From assembly GCF_040253615.1 (NCBI RefSeq), contig NZ_JBEJGY010000004.1:7378001-7442000 (forward strand): a stretch of DNA of 64,000 nucleotides, given 5' to 3'. How positions within the stretch are numbered: position 1 is the first letter of the stretch; each line of letters opens with the position of its first letter. The position numbers were made by a program, and so were the translations under genes. The notes beneath the pieces are model-generated. The model worked only from the letters and a program-made list of their open reading frames with translations. It searched no databases and was not told the DNA's origin. This document shows positions 26,384 through 34,958 of this stretch, one piece after another. This DNA is from Streptomyces sp. Edi4 (GTDB lineage Bacteria; Actinomycetota; Actinomycetes; Streptomycetales; Streptomycetaceae).

Positions 26384-27373
26384 TCAGAGTCCTCGATGCG
26401 GCCTCTGGGAGCCGTCGCCCCGGCCGACGCCACCTTCGTGGTGGCGCGCGGCGGCCCAGGACGGTAGCCAGACCGGATCGGGGAGGGCCGGCAGGCTCCT
26501 GAGGTGCGTGATGACGCCCCGGAGCCCGGGGTGGGGATTCGTGCTGGGGAGGAGGAGTGAGAGCGGGTAGGCGAGGGTGGGATTGACGACGGGGATCCGG
26601 CGCAGGTCGTAGTGGGTCGGCCAGATGTAGCGGTCGCGCGCGCCGATCAGGGTGGCCACGTCGCCGGAGTCCGCGAGGGTGTCCAGGAGCACTTCGTCTC
26701 CGAAGTGCGGGCCGGCCGCGTCGATGCGCAGGTCGAAGGCGGTGGCGAGCTCGTCGTAGAACTCCGACCACTCGCTGCCCGGTGCGATGCCGGGCACCCA
26801 GATCCGGTGCCCACGCAGGTGTCGTGGTGTCACTGCGCGCGCCGAGGCGAGCGGGTGGGCCGGGCCGACCAGGAGTTCCAAGGGGGCGTCGAAGGCGGGG
26901 ACCATCCGCACGCCGGGCGGCAGCGTCGCCGGGTCGGTGACGGTACGGAACGAGGCGTCGACGTCGCCCGACTCGACGGCGGCGACCGCCACGCGCGGGT
27001 CGTCGACCCTGAGGGTCACCACATCGAGATCGACTCCGGGGTGGGACCGCCAGTAGTCGTGCAGCGTCACGGCCTGGGCGCTGCGCAGGCCGAGTACGTC
27101 GATCCGGAGCGCCCGCGAGCCCGGCCTGACCGCGTTGACGGCGCGCTCGACACTCGCCACGATGCTCCGGGCATGGGGCAGGAACGCCTGGCCGTCCAGC
27201 GTCAGCTCGACGCCGCGCGTGGTCCGCGAGAAGAGGCGTACGTCGAGCGAACGCTCCAGGGCGGCGATGCGCTTGGAGACCGCCTGCTGCGTCACGCCCA
27301 GCTCGTCCGCCGCGTGCCGGAACTGCCCGAGCTCGGCCGCCCGGACGAACGATCGCAATGCCTCCGTGTCCAT
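26384..27373 (-). CDS. LysR-family transcriptional regulator
   Basis: The 329-residue protein has an N-terminal winged helix, MDTEALRSFVRAAELGQF then ADELGVTQQAVSKRIAALE, with a periplasmic-binding-like effector domain from about residue 90. The start at 27373 places Met directly before the conserved first helix; the open frame extends 36 residues further with low-quality sequence. It is divergent from an amino acid permease and co-directional with an acetyltransferase and a methyltransferase. LysR proteins commonly control the divergent gene, and an inverted repeat lies in the shared gap. The last 25 residues are rich in Gly, Arg and His and unlike the family core. Confidence 0.92.
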   Translation of the reverse strand: MDTEALRSFVRAAELGQFRHAADELGVTQQAVSKRIAALERSLDVRLFSRTTRGVELTLDGQAFLPHARSIVASVERAVNAVRPGSRALRIDVLGLRSAQAVTLHDYWRSHPGVDLDVVTLRVDDPRVAVAAVESGDVDASFRTVTDPATLPPGVRMVPAFDAPLELLVGPAHPLASARAVTPRHLRGHRIWVPGIAPGSEWSEFYDELATAFDLRIDAAGPHFGDEVLLDTLADSGDVATLIGARDRYIWPTHYDLRRIPVVNPTLAYPLSLLLPSTNPHPGLRGVITHLRSLPALPDPVWLPSWAAARHHEGGVGRGDGSQRPHRGL

Positions 27374-27716
27374 CGGGCCATCGTAGGGACGCCCAACCGA
27401 TGGTTGTCGTGACCGCAAAGACGGGTTGTGCGGATGGCCGGCAGGAGGGCGGCTTGCCCTACGTCCCCGGAAGCCATCCACACCACTGGTTGTCCAGCCG
27501 CGACCTCATCTGCACGCGCCCTGGGCGACAACTGGCGCAAGTGCAGCCACACGCTCGGGGGACGTTGGCGTGGTGTGCCCCGGTTTGGCGCGCGGCCATC
27601 GCGGTCACACGGGGAGGGCGACGCGCCCGGTCCGTGGCGGATGGGCCGCGTCCGCAGGCGCGCGTCCCCTGCCGCCTACCGTCACCGGACACCGCACGAA
27701 GGAAGCCGAGTCCCCC
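27374..27716. promoter_or_regulatory. Divergent LysR/permease control region
   Basis: The gap holds CAACC-GAT-GGTTG at 27394-27406, 21 bases upstream of the LysR start, and a related smaller inverted repeat, ACCA-C-TGGT, at 27482-27490. The first has a dyad suited to a LysR dimer and could give autoregulation. The remaining bases look non-coding. Confidence 0.45.
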
Positions 27717-29138
27717 ATGAGCACGCAGAGAACCCAGACGGTGCCAGCCGCGCCCGACGCCCCCGGCACGCTCAAGCGAGCCCTCGGCACACCCCTGCTG
27801 TACTTCTTCATCCTGGGCGACGTCCTGGGCGCCGGTGTCTACGTCCTCATCGGGCAGGTGGCGGCCAAGTCCGGCGGCGCCGTGTGGGTGCCGCTCGCCG
27901 TGGCCCTCGGCCTGGCGCTGCTGACCGCGGCCTCGTACGCCGAGCTCGCCACGAAATACGCCCGGGCCGGCGGAGCCTCGTACTACGCGACCCTCGCCTA
28001 TGGGCCGTTCGTGGGGTTCTTCACCGGGTTCTGCATGCTGGCGGCCGGCATCGTCTCCGTCGCGGCCCTCGCGCGGGGGTTCGGCGGCACCTACCTCACC
28101 GCCTTCGTGCACCTGCCCGTAGCCCTGGTCGCGGTCCTCTTCCTCGCGGCCCTCGCCCTGCTCAACGCGCGGGGCATCAGCGAGTCCACCCGCGCCAACG
28201 TGGTGGCCACGGTCATCGAGACGAGTGGGCTGCTCCTGATCATCGGACTCGGTGTCTGGCTCGTCGTACGCGGCGACGGCGACCCGGGCCGGCTGCTGCG
28301 GCTCGGTACCCCCGAGCACGGTCCGGTGGCCGCCGCGCTCAGCGGCGCGGTGCTGGCCTACTACTCCTTCGTGGGGTTCGAGACGTCCGTCAACGTGGCG
28401 GAGGAGACGCGCAATCCCCGCCGCGCCTACCCGCGAGCCCTGTTCGGCGCCCTCGGCACGGCCGGGCTCGTCTACGCGGCGGTGGGCGCGGCCGCCTCCG
28501 CCGCCGTGCCCACCGGCGTCCTGGCCCGCTCCGACGGCCCCCTCCTGGAAGTCGTCCGCGCGGCGGGCGCGGTGCCCGAGTGGCTGTTCTCGGCGATCGC
28601 CCTGGTCGCGGTCGCGAACGGCGCGCTGCTCACCGGCATCATGTGCTCACGCCTCGCGTTCGGCATGGCGCGCGAGCGCTTGCTGCCGGCGTTCCTGACC
28701 CGTGTGCTGCCCCGGCGCCGCACGCCCTGGGCCGCCATCGCCACCACCACGGCGCTGTCCCTGCTGCTCGCGCTCACCGGCGACATCGAGACGCTGGCGG
28801 CGACCCTGGTCCTGCTCCTGCTCGTCGTGTTCTTCACGGTCAACACGGCCGTCCTGGTGCTGCGACGGCGTGCCGACAGCGGCAATCCGGACCACTTCCG
28901 CGCCCCGGCGGTCATACCGGTGCTCGGCGCGCTGTCCTGCGTCCTGCTGGCCACCCAGGTGGACGGCGCGGTGTGGCTGCGCGGCCTGGCCCTGCTGGCG
29001 GTGGGCGCGGTCCTCGGGCTCGTCTCCACCGCCGCGTCGCGGCGCACCCGCGCGGCCACCACGGCCCCCGTGCCGCCTCGCCCCGTACAGGAGAACGCCG
29101 GCGACGCCGACCCGAATGATCCGCGACGCCTCGTGTAG
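27717..29138 (+). CDS. APC-superfamily amino acid permease
   Basis: The 473-residue integral membrane protein has about twelve hydrophobic segments and the APC signature in the first helix (ILGDVLGAGVYVLIG), where the broken helix binds the substrate backbone. A conserved YYSFVGFETSVNVAEETRNP segment lies at the helix 6-7 junction. It imports or exchanges amino acids or amines in the cytoplasmic membrane; specificity is not visible. ATG 27717 begins the clean family N-terminus. It is divergent from a LysR regulator and followed 65 bases later by a short-chain dehydrogenase gene on the same strand. Confidence 0.92.
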   Translation: MSTQRTQTVPAAPDAPGTLKRALGTPLLYFFILGDVLGAGVYVLIGQVAAKSGGAVWVPLAVALGLALLTAASYAELATKYARAGGASYYATLAYGPFVGFFTGFCMLAAGIVSVAALARGFGGTYLTAFVHLPVALVAVLFLAALALLNARGISESTRANVVATVIETSGLLLIIGLGVWLVVRGDGDPGRLLRLGTPEHGPVAAALSGAVLAYYSFVGFETSVNVAEETRNPRRAYPRALFGALGTAGLVYAAVGAAASAAVPTGVLARSDGPLLEVVRAAGAVPEWLFSAIALVAVANGALLTGIMCSRLAFGMARERLLPAFLTRVLPRRRTPWAAIATTTALSLLLALTGDIETLAATLVLLLLVVFFTVNTAVLVLRRRADSGNPDHFRAPAVIPVLGALSCVLLATQVDGAVWLRGLALLAVGAVLGLVSTAASRRTRAATTAPVPPRPVQENAGDADPNDPRRLV

Positions 29139-29203
29139 GAACGCCCAGGGCGGGAACCGGGAGGGCGGCGGTACCCCACGCCCACACCCCCGGGAGCAGC
29201 ACC

Positions 29204-30163
29204 ATGAACCCTCGACGTGATCGTTTCGAAGGCCGCACCGCACTCGTCACCGGTTCCTCGCGCGGCCTCGGGCTCCTCATCGCCCGTGAGCTGGCCGCGC
29301 GCGGCTGCCGCGTGATGCTCTGCGCCCGGGGAGCCGAGGGCCTGGCCCTGGCGGAACGCAAGCTGCGGGCCGTGGGCGCCGATGTGGCCTCGGTTGCCTG
29401 CGACATCACCGACGAGGACGCGCCTCAACAGCTGCTCGACGCCGTCCACGAACGGTTCGGTCCGCTGGACATCCTGGTGAACAGCGCCGGCATCATCCAG
29501 GTGGGTCCGATGGAGACCTTCGAGGAGGCGGACTTCCGCGAGGCGATGGAGACGATGCTCTTCTCCCCTCTGCGGCTCACCCTGGCGGCCCTGCCCGATC
29601 TGCGCGCGAGCGCGCAGGGCACGCTGGTGACCATCTCCTCGGTCGGCGGCCGCATCCCGGCGCCGCACCTGCTGCCGTACGTCACCGCCAAGTTCGCCGC
29701 CGCCGGCTTCTCCCAGGGGCTGCGGGCCGAGCTCACGGGCTCGGGCGTCAGCGTGACCACGGTGTTCCCGGGTCTGATGCGGACCGGCTCGCACACCGCC
29801 GCCCGCTTCCACGGCCGCCCGGGCGCGGAGTACGGCTGGTTCGGCGCGGCCGCCACCATGCCGCTGTTGTCGATGGACGCCGGGCGCGCGGCCAGGGCCG
29901 TGGTGCGCGCCGCCGAGCGCGGCCGGCCCGAACTCGTCCTCACCCCGGCCGCCAAGATCGGCGTACGCCTTCAGGGTCTGGCGCCCGCCTCCATGGCCCG
30001 GCTCCTGTCGCTCTCGGACCGCGCGCTGCCCGGCCCGGGGGAGCGGCCGCGCCGTGACGTGCGGGGAGCCGAAGCGGCCGCGCAGTCGAGGCTGCCGCGC
30101 TGGGTCACCACCCTCGGCGACCGCGCCGGCCGCCGCCTGGGCGAGCCGAGGCCCCACAACTGA
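29204..30163 (+). CDS. Short-chain dehydrogenase/reductase (SDR)
   Basis: The 319-residue protein has the classical SDR motifs: cofactor loop TGSSRGLG at 16-23, NSAG at 93-96, and catalytic Ser145/146, Tyr159 and Lys163 (PYVTAKF). The Arg after the glycine loop and CARG at the end of strand 2 favour NADPH. A C-terminal extension of about 70 residues beyond the usual 250, rich in Arg/Pro and ending TTLGDRAGRRLGEPR, may be a membrane-associating or oligomerisation element. The substrate is unknown. It follows the permease by 65 bases and converges on the osmC-like gene. Confidence 0.92.
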   Translation: MNPRRDRFEGRTALVTGSSRGLGLLIARELAARGCRVMLCARGAEGLALAERKLRAVGADVASVACDITDEDAPQQLLDAVHERFGPLDILVNSAGIIQVGPMETFEEADFREAMETMLFSPLRLTLAALPDLRASAQGTLVTISSVGGRIPAPHLLPYVTAKFAAAGFSQGLRAELTGSGVSVTTVFPGLMRTGSHTAARFHGRPGAEYGWFGAAATMPLLSMDAGRAARAVVRAAERGRPELVLTPAAKIGVRLQGLAPASMARLLSLSDRALPGPGERPRRDVRGAEAAAQSRLPRWVTTLGDRAGRRLGEPRPHN

Positions 30164-30217
30164 CCGGCGACCTGGCCCCAACTTCCGTGCTCTGCCCATG
30201 ACTTCGAAAAGTCCGCG

Positions 30218-30670
30218 TCAGGTCTCCCGCGCGGGGTCGGTCACGGCCACGCTGACCGGTGTGCCCGCCTCGATGGTGCGGCTGACCGTGCAGAGCCGGT
30301 CGTGCGAGGTCTTCACGGCCCGGGGCAGGATCGCCCGGGCGCGGTCTCCCAGGGCTCCGTCCGGGAACGCGGCGGTGAAGGCGACCGCGAGGTCCGACAG
30401 CCGGTTGCCGCTCTCGTCCTCGATCTTGGTCGCGGTCACCGCGATGGTGAACACCGTGGGATCCGTATGGCGGCTCGTGGCGACCTCCACGTCGGCCGCC
30501 GTGCAGCCGCCGATCGCCGCGAGGAAGAGCTCGACCGGCGTGAAGTCGGTGTCCGGGCCCGAGCCGGTGCCGGTGGCGAAGGTCAGTGTGCCCCCACGGG
30601 CATTGGTCGCGGTGAACCGGCCGGGTCCGGCACGTTCGATGGTGACGGAGCGCAGTGCGTTGTCGGTCAT
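30218..30670 (-). CDS. OsmC/Ohr-family peroxide-reducing protein
   Basis: The 150-residue protein has the two family cysteines, Cys56 in AIGGCTAADV and Cys127 in DRLCTVSR, plus a conserved Glu in PVELFLA. These form the peroxidatic dithiol site for organic hydroperoxides. Its ATG overlaps the stop of the upstream esterase gene as ATGA, so the two are translationally coupled. The divergent MarR-family gene beyond the esterase resembles the OhrR/Ohr arrangement, which suggests peroxide-responsive control, though this regulator would have to act across the esterase promoter. Confidence 0.9.
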   Translation of the reverse strand: MTDNALRSVTIERAGPGRFTATNARGGTLTFATGTGSGPDTDFTPVELFLAAIGGCTAADVEVATSRHTDPTVFTIAVTATKIEDESGNRLSDLAVAFTAAFPDGALGDRARAILPRAVKTSHDRLCTVSRTIEAGTPVSVAVTDPARET

Positions 30671-31605
30671 GGCGACGACGGTAGCGCCACGCCCCGTGAA
30701 CCGTCCCCTGCCACGCGTAGGCGCTGGCCGAGGAAGAGCGCGGCGCGGTCCAGTGCCTCGTCGGCCTCCTCCAGGGCGCCGGTGAACGCCTGGAACACAT
30801 GGGGTACGTCGGCGGTGATGTCCAGGATGACGTCCACACCCGCGTCCCGTGCGCGGGTGGCCATGCGGGTGGAGTCGTCCAGGAGCATTTCATGGGTGCC
30901 CGCTTGCAGGAGCATCGCGGGGAGCCCGGTCAGGTCGCCGAGGACGGCGGGGCTGAGCAACGGCTGGCGGGGGTCCTGCCCCGCGAGGTACAGGGACCCG
31001 GTGCGGTCGAGACCCGCGCGGGTGAGGAACGGGTCGAGATCCGCCTTGGTGTCCATGCTCGCCCCCGTACGAGTCATGTCGAGCCCGGCCGAGAACGCCG
31101 CGATCGCGGCGGGCAGGGGCAGGCCCGCGTCACGCGCGGCGAGGCAGGTGGTGATGGTCAGTCCGCCGCCCGCGGAGTCCCCGGCGAACGCGATCGCCGA
31201 AGGGTCCTCGCCGCTGTCCAGGAGCGCGCGGTAGGCGCTCACCCCGTCCTCGATCGCGGCCGGGAAGGGGTGCTCGGGGGCGAGCCGGTAGTCGAGTGAG
31301 AGTGCCCTGACCCCGGTTCTGACCACCAGGTTCCCTGTCAGCGACATCGCCGTTTGGGGGGAGCCGGCCACGAAGGAGCCGCCGTGGAAGTAGAGGATCG
31401 TTCCGGGCCGCGCCGCGCGGTCCGGCTCGACGAGCAGCGCGGGCCGCTCGCCGAGCCTCGTGGGCCGGGTGCGGATCCCGTCCGGGACGGTCATCCGGGC
31501 CATCAGCGCCCTGAAGGAGGCGCGAAGGTCCTCGATCGAACGGGGCTGCTCGCCCCCGGGGTGTCGGACCAACTCGTCGATTCGCGCGCGTTGTTGTCTG
31601 CTCAT
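30667..31605 (-). CDS. Alpha/beta hydrolase (hormone-sensitive-lipase-type esterase)
   Basis: The 312-residue esterase has the HSL oxyanion motif HGGSF at about 74-78, nucleophile Ser144 in GDSAGG, and a C-terminal His in VPHVFQ. ATG 31605 is preceded by GGAGG with suitable spacing; the frame extends 15 residues upstream into the promoter repeats and is unlikely to be used. It is the first gene of a two-gene unit with the OsmC-like gene and is divergent from a MarR regulator 89 bases away. Likely substrates are short-chain acyl esters. Confidence 0.92.
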   Translation of the reverse strand: MSRQQRARIDELVRHPGGEQPRSIEDLRASFRALMARMTVPDGIRTRPTRLGERPALLVEPDRAARPGTILYFHGGSFVAGSPQTAMSLTGNLVVRTGVRALSLDYRLAPEHPFPAAIEDGVSAYRALLDSGEDPSAIAFAGDSAGGGLTITTCLAARDAGLPLPAAIAAFSAGLDMTRTGASMDTKADLDPFLTRAGLDRTGSLYLAGQDPRQPLLSPAVLGDLTGLPAMLLQAGTHEMLLDDSTRMATRARDAGVDVILDITADVPHVFQAFTGALEEADEALDRAALFLGQRLRVAGDGSRGVALPSSP

Positions 31606-31694
31606 GATCGCCTCCGGAGTATCCACATGCCACTCGCATGCCATTCGCATGCCGAGGAAGTATCTGCCTAGGAATGTAAGCTAAGATATATGCC
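31606..31694. promoter_or_regulatory. MarR/esterase divergent promoter with 11-bp direct repeats
   Basis: Three ATGCC units start at 31627, 31638 and 31649, an exact 11-base period; the first two units match at 10 of 11 bases. They are followed by an AT-rich stretch with TAAGATATA at about 31682-31690. This 89-base gap must hold both promoters, and the repeats, about one helical turn apart, are a candidate operator for the MarR protein. Confidence 0.5.
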
Positions 31695-32171
31695 ATGGCA
31701 ACCAAGTCACGTGACGGCCGGGTCGACCTCCCGGGTTTCTTCGCCGACCTCGTCCGCTGCGAGACGCGCCTCTACAACGCGCTCAACGACCGCCTGCGGG
31801 ACCGGCACGGGATCGTCACCTCGCAGTACGAGTTCCTCAGCTTCCTGCGCGCCCACCCCGGGTCGCGGGTGGCGGAACTCGCCGCCGAGTTCGCCATCGG
31901 GATCGGCGCCACGAGCAAGGGCGCCGACCGCCTGGCGAAACAGGGGTGGGTCGTGCGGCGCCCGCACCCGTCGGACCGCCGCTCCTCCCTCCTGGACCTG
32001 ACGGACGACGGCCTGCGACTGGTCGAGGCGGCGCAGGCCACCTTCGACCGGACGCTGGCCGAGCTGACCGCCGGCGCGCTGGACGGCCCCGACGGTCAGG
32101 CCGCCGCGCGGGCCGTCGCGCACCTGCGCTCCGCACTCGAACGCGACCAGGTCGGCCTGCCCACCGGGTGA
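31695..32171 (+). CDS. MarR-family transcriptional regulator
   Basis: The 158-residue protein has the MarR winged helix: an N-terminal dimerisation helix (FFADLVRCETRLYNALNDRL), a recognition region with ELAAEFAIGIGATSKGADRL, and the wing KQGWVVRRPHPSDRRSSLLDLT with the signature DRR. ATG 31695 sits just after an AT-rich promoter region. It is divergent from an esterase-OsmC pair, the arrangement typical of a repressor controlling its neighbours and itself. There is no cysteine near the N-terminal Tyr typical of OhrR, so a phenolic or other ligand is as likely as peroxide. Confidence 0.92.
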   Translation: MATKSRDGRVDLPGFFADLVRCETRLYNALNDRLRDRHGIVTSQYEFLSFLRAHPGSRVAELAAEFAIGIGATSKGADRLAKQGWVVRRPHPSDRRSSLLDLTDDGLRLVEAAQATFDRTLAELTAGALDGPDGQAAARAVAHLRSALERDQVGLPTG

Positions 32172-32291
32172 GTCGCCCTGCCTGCCGTCGCCCGCCGTCT
32201 GGGGGGCGCGCGCATTCCCCCGGCGGTGACGGGTACGACCCCTCCCGTACGGGGCCGCGCGGAAGCGGGCCATGAGTGAAGGGTGTCGGAC

Positions 32292-32666
32292 ATGATTCGC
32301 AAGCTCCAGGCCGTCGCGTTGGACTGCGCCGATCCGGTACGGCTGGCGGAGTTCTACGCGGAGTTGCTGGGCGGCCACGTGGTCGAGGACCCCACGGACC
32401 CCGGCTGGGTCGAGGTGCGCGGGTTCGAGGGCACGCCGCTCGCCTGCCAGCGCGTCGACGGATACCGGGCGCCCGCGTGGCCCGGTCAGCAGCGACCGCA
32501 GCAGATGCACCTCGACTTCGACGTGGACGACCTCGACGTCGAGGAGAAGCGGGCGCTTGCCCTCGGCGCGACCCTGCTGGAACGGACGGATCAGTCCCGC
32601 CCCGAGGCCAACTGGCGGGTCTACGCCGACCCGGCGGGCCACCCGTTCTGCCTCTGCGTCCACTGA
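32292..32666 (+). CDS. VOC/glyoxalase-family protein
   Basis: The 124-residue protein has the vicinal-oxygen-chelate fold pattern: LQAVALDCADPVRLAEFYAELLGG at the start (opening beta-alpha unit) and VYADPAGHPFCLC at the end. It is of the short PhnB/glyoxalase-like class with metal-ligand-type residues HLDFDVDDLD in the middle. The function could be a dioxygenase, isomerase or resistance protein; none can be preferred. ATG 32292 is chosen over GTG 32283 because GAAGGG is properly spaced only from the ATG. Confidence 0.85.
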   Translation: MIRKLQAVALDCADPVRLAEFYAELLGGHVVEDPTDPGWVEVRGFEGTPLACQRVDGYRAPAWPGQQRPQQMHLDFDVDDLDVEEKRALALGATLLERTDQSRPEANWRVYADPAGHPFCLCVH

Positions 32667-32682
32667 ACGCGCACCGCGGCGT

Positions 32683-32735
32683 CGAGGGACGCTGAAACCT
32701 TTGCGAGGGACGGGAATTGCCCACTTTCGAGGGAC
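32683..32735 (+). repeat. Three direct repeats of CGAGGGAC upstream of the DUF397 gene
   Basis: Identical octamers begin at 32683, 32704 and 32728, spaced 21 and 24 bases apart, about two helical turns, within the 228-base gap before the DUF397 gene. This layout fits a multi-site operator, possibly for the XRE regulator downstream, but that is inference. Confidence 0.45.
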
Positions 32736-32894
32736 AGCGTGGTCCGGCGCGGGCTCGCTACCATCGGCGGCACTCCTGGAGGCCGTGAAATTTCAGCGGC
32801 CAAGGCTCGCTTTCGCCGCCGGCTCCGGGGGGCTTTTCCGGGCGCGGCGCCGATCCGGGCTCCGCGCAGTTCAAGCGACGGAAGGTGACAGCTG

Positions 32895-33131
32895 ATGGCG
32901 GACTACGACAACGGTGTACGGGCGGACGCGATCGAGAACGCGGTGTGGATGAAGGCGACCGCGAGCGACGCCTACAACGATTGCGTCGAAATTGCGCGGT
33001 TACCCGAGGGCGAGGTGGCGCTGCGCAACTCCCGCTTCCCTGCGGGGCCGGCGTTGATCTTCACCTCCTCCGAGCTGGCGGCCTTCCTCGACGGCGCGCG
33101 CAAGGGCGAGTTCGACCAGATGGTTGGCTGA
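32895..33131 (+). CDS. DUF397 domain protein
   Basis: The 78-residue protein matches the DUF397 pattern: W-x-K-A near the start (AVWMKATAS), a central CVEIA, ALRNSRFPAGPALIFTSSELAAFLDGARKGEFD. Such small proteins sit beside Scr1/WhiJ-type XRE regulators across streptomycetes and are thought to act with them in developmental or antibiotic control. Codon 36 is TTA (33000-33002), so this gene is predicted to depend on bldA. The XRE regulator begins 88 bases downstream. Confidence 0.9.
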   Translation: MADYDNGVRADAIENAVWMKATASDAYNDCVEIARLPEGEVALRNSRFPAGPALIFTSSELAAFLDGARKGEFDQMVG

Positions 33132-33219
33132 AAGACCTGGCTGAGGGTTGTGATGGCCACCCCGGTTCCTCAGGATGGGCACGCACCGGCGACGGTCGCC
33201 GTGCGTGGGAGGAATCAGG

Positions 33220-34152
33220 GTGGCCGCACGCGTTCTTTCTCCGGTCCCGGACGAGGAACCGGACAGCCAGGACTTCGGCGCGGCGCCGCCCGCGCGCGTA
33301 CTGGGTCTGAAGCTGCGGGCGATGCGGATCGCGGCCAACCAGCGCGGCAAGGACGTGGTGGCCGCAGGGGTGATCAGCTCCACGTCGATGCTCAGCCGGT
33401 ACGAGACGGGCAACCGGGCCGCGCGGCCCGATCTGCGGACGGTGGTGCGGCTCGCGGAGTTCTACGGCCGAGGCGACGAGGAGTCGCTGCGGACGCTGAC
33501 CCGCCTCTTCGACGACGCGAACAAGCGCCGGTGGTGGACCGACTACAGCGACGTGGTGGACACGTCCCTGGACGAGCTCATGACCGTCGAGAGCGCCGCC
33601 AAGGAGATCCGTACGTACTCCGGCTCGCTGGTGCCCGGCCTGTTGCAGACCTCCGACTACGCGCACGCCATCATGCAGGTCCCCTACATGGGCAAGCCCG
33701 ACAACCCGGCGATCAAGCGCCGCTGGGAGGTGCGCCGCAGGCGCCAGCAGGTGTTGGAGGCGCCCGACGCGCCGGACTACTCGGCGGTGATCGCCGAGGC
33801 GGCGCTGCGTACGTGGGTGGGCGGCCGCAAGGTGATGCGCGGCCAGCTGCGGCACTTGTTCAACCTCGCCGAGAACCGCGACCGCGTGCACATCCGGATC
33901 TTCACGGACCGGGCGTGGGAGAAGGCGTGCCCGCTGACCACCTCGATGACCGTCTTCAAGTTCGCCGCGCCCGGCGAGGCGGACATGGTGTACCGGGAAG
34001 GCATGAACAGTGGCGGGGCCTGGCTGAGCGACACCGCCGATGTCGATCTGCATGCCGCGTCCATGCTGGAGCTGATCCAGCACAGTCTCGGCAAGGAGGA
34101 GACGCTGGCCCTGCTGGACCGGCTCATCACCGCGTTCGCGGACGAGGACTAG
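33220..34152 (+). CDS. XRE-family helix-turn-helix regulator with DUF5753 (Scr1/WhiJ type)
   Basis: The 310-residue protein has an N-terminal XRE helix-turn-helix (LKLRAMRIAANQRGKDVV then STSMLSRYETGNRA) and a DUF5753 domain with the typical YSGSLVPGLLQTSDYA and MVYREGMNSGGAWL segments. GTG 33220 is preceded by GGAGG; the open frame reaches back to 33175 without a better site. It forms the common actinomycete pair with the upstream DUF397 gene and converges on a DUF574 methyltransferase, the two stop codons sharing one CTAG. Confidence 0.92.
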   Translation: MAARVLSPVPDEEPDSQDFGAAPPARVLGLKLRAMRIAANQRGKDVVAAGVISSTSMLSRYETGNRAARPDLRTVVRLAEFYGRGDEESLRTLTRLFDDANKRRWWTDYSDVVDTSLDELMTVESAAKEIRTYSGSLVPGLLQTSDYAHAIMQVPYMGKPDNPAIKRRWEVRRRRQQVLEAPDAPDYSAVIAEAALRTWVGGRKVMRGQLRHLFNLAENRDRVHIRIFTDRAWEKACPLTTSMTVFKFAAPGEADMVYREGMNSGGAWLSDTADVDLHAASMLELIQHSLGKEETLALLDRLITAFADED

Positions 34153-34958
34153 AGTTTCGCGCCCCGGACCACCTTGCCGACGCCGCCGTACTCGATCCAC
34201 TCCTGCGTGGCCTGACGCGGTGCGATGTCGGTGTCCGGATACCAGGTGGAGACCTCGACGGGTCCGTCGGCCTTGTGCAGGACGAGACCGTCGAAGTAGC
34301 GCCTGACCTCCGCCGAAGAACGCACGCGCCCCCAGGTGCCACCGGTCGTCTCGCGCATGAACTCCGTGATACTTTCGCGCAGTTGGGCGTCGTCGCTGGT
34401 GAGCTGGGAGATGACCAGAAAGCTGCCGTCGGGCAGGCGGTCGGCCACGTCCTTCACGAGCTGCCAGGGATCGTCGCCGTCGGGTACGCAGTGAAGGACC
34501 GACACGAACAGGGCCGCGACCGGTTCGCCGTCATCCAGCAGCCGGCGCACCTCGGGGCGCGCGAAGTTGCCCTCCACGTCTCGCATGTCGGCTTCGATCG
34601 CGGCGGTGGTCTTCATGTCCTCGGCGAGCATGAGCCGGCCATGGGCATGCACCAAGGGGTCGTTGTCGAGGTAGACGACCTGGGCGCCGGGCTGGGACTC
34701 CTGGGCGACCTGATGGACGTTGGGCCGGGTCGGCAGGCCCGAGCCGTGGTCGAGGAAGCGACGGATGCCGCACTCCTGGGCGAGGTAGCGCACCGAGCGG
34801 GCCAGGAACGCCCGGTTGATCAGGGCGAGTTCCCGGGTGCTCGGCGCCAGTTCCAACAGGGTCCGGCATGCGGCCCGGTCCGAGGCGTAGTTGTCGGTCC
34901 CGTTGATGAGGAAGTCGTACATGCGCGCCACGCTGGGCGTGCTGACGTCGATGGAAAT
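34149..34958 (-). CDS. SAM-dependent methyltransferase, DUF574 family; start codon unusual
   Basis: The protein matches the DUF574 (S-adenosyl methyltransferase) family, which begins with a D-x-S-x-PSVARMYDFLINGTDNY block, then RFLDHGSGLPTRPNVHQVAQ as SAM-binding motif and VVYLDNDPLVHAHGRLML. The conserved block extends upstream of the first canonical start (GTG at 34931, inside PSVAR), back to an in-frame isoleucine codon run. The only ribosome binding site is GGGAGAG at 34963-34969, just before ATT 34956-34958 and 10 bases before ATC 34950-34952. No ATG, GTG or TTG lies between 34931 and at least 35033 in this frame. I place the start provisionally at the ATT 34958, giving 269 residues. The target of methylation is unknown. 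Confidence 0.8.
   Translation of the reverse strand: MSIDVSTPSVARMYDFLINGTDNYASDRAACRTLLELAPSTRELALINRAFLARSVRYLAQECGIRRFLDHGSGLPTRPNVHQVAQESQPGAQVVYLDNDPLVHAHGRLMLAEDMKTTAAIEADMRDVEGNFARPEVRRLLDDGEPVAALFVSVLHCVPDGDDPWQLVKDVADRLPDGSFLVISQLTSDDAQLRESITEFMRETTGGTWGRVRSSAEVRRYFDGLVLHKADGPVEVSTWYPDTDIAPRQATQEWIEYGGVGKVVRGAKL

Noticed and set aside
30200..30213. Hairpin GACTT-CGAA-AAGTC as a terminator between SDR and OsmC genes
   Set aside because: The stem is only 5 bp and AT-rich; too weak to call in this genome.
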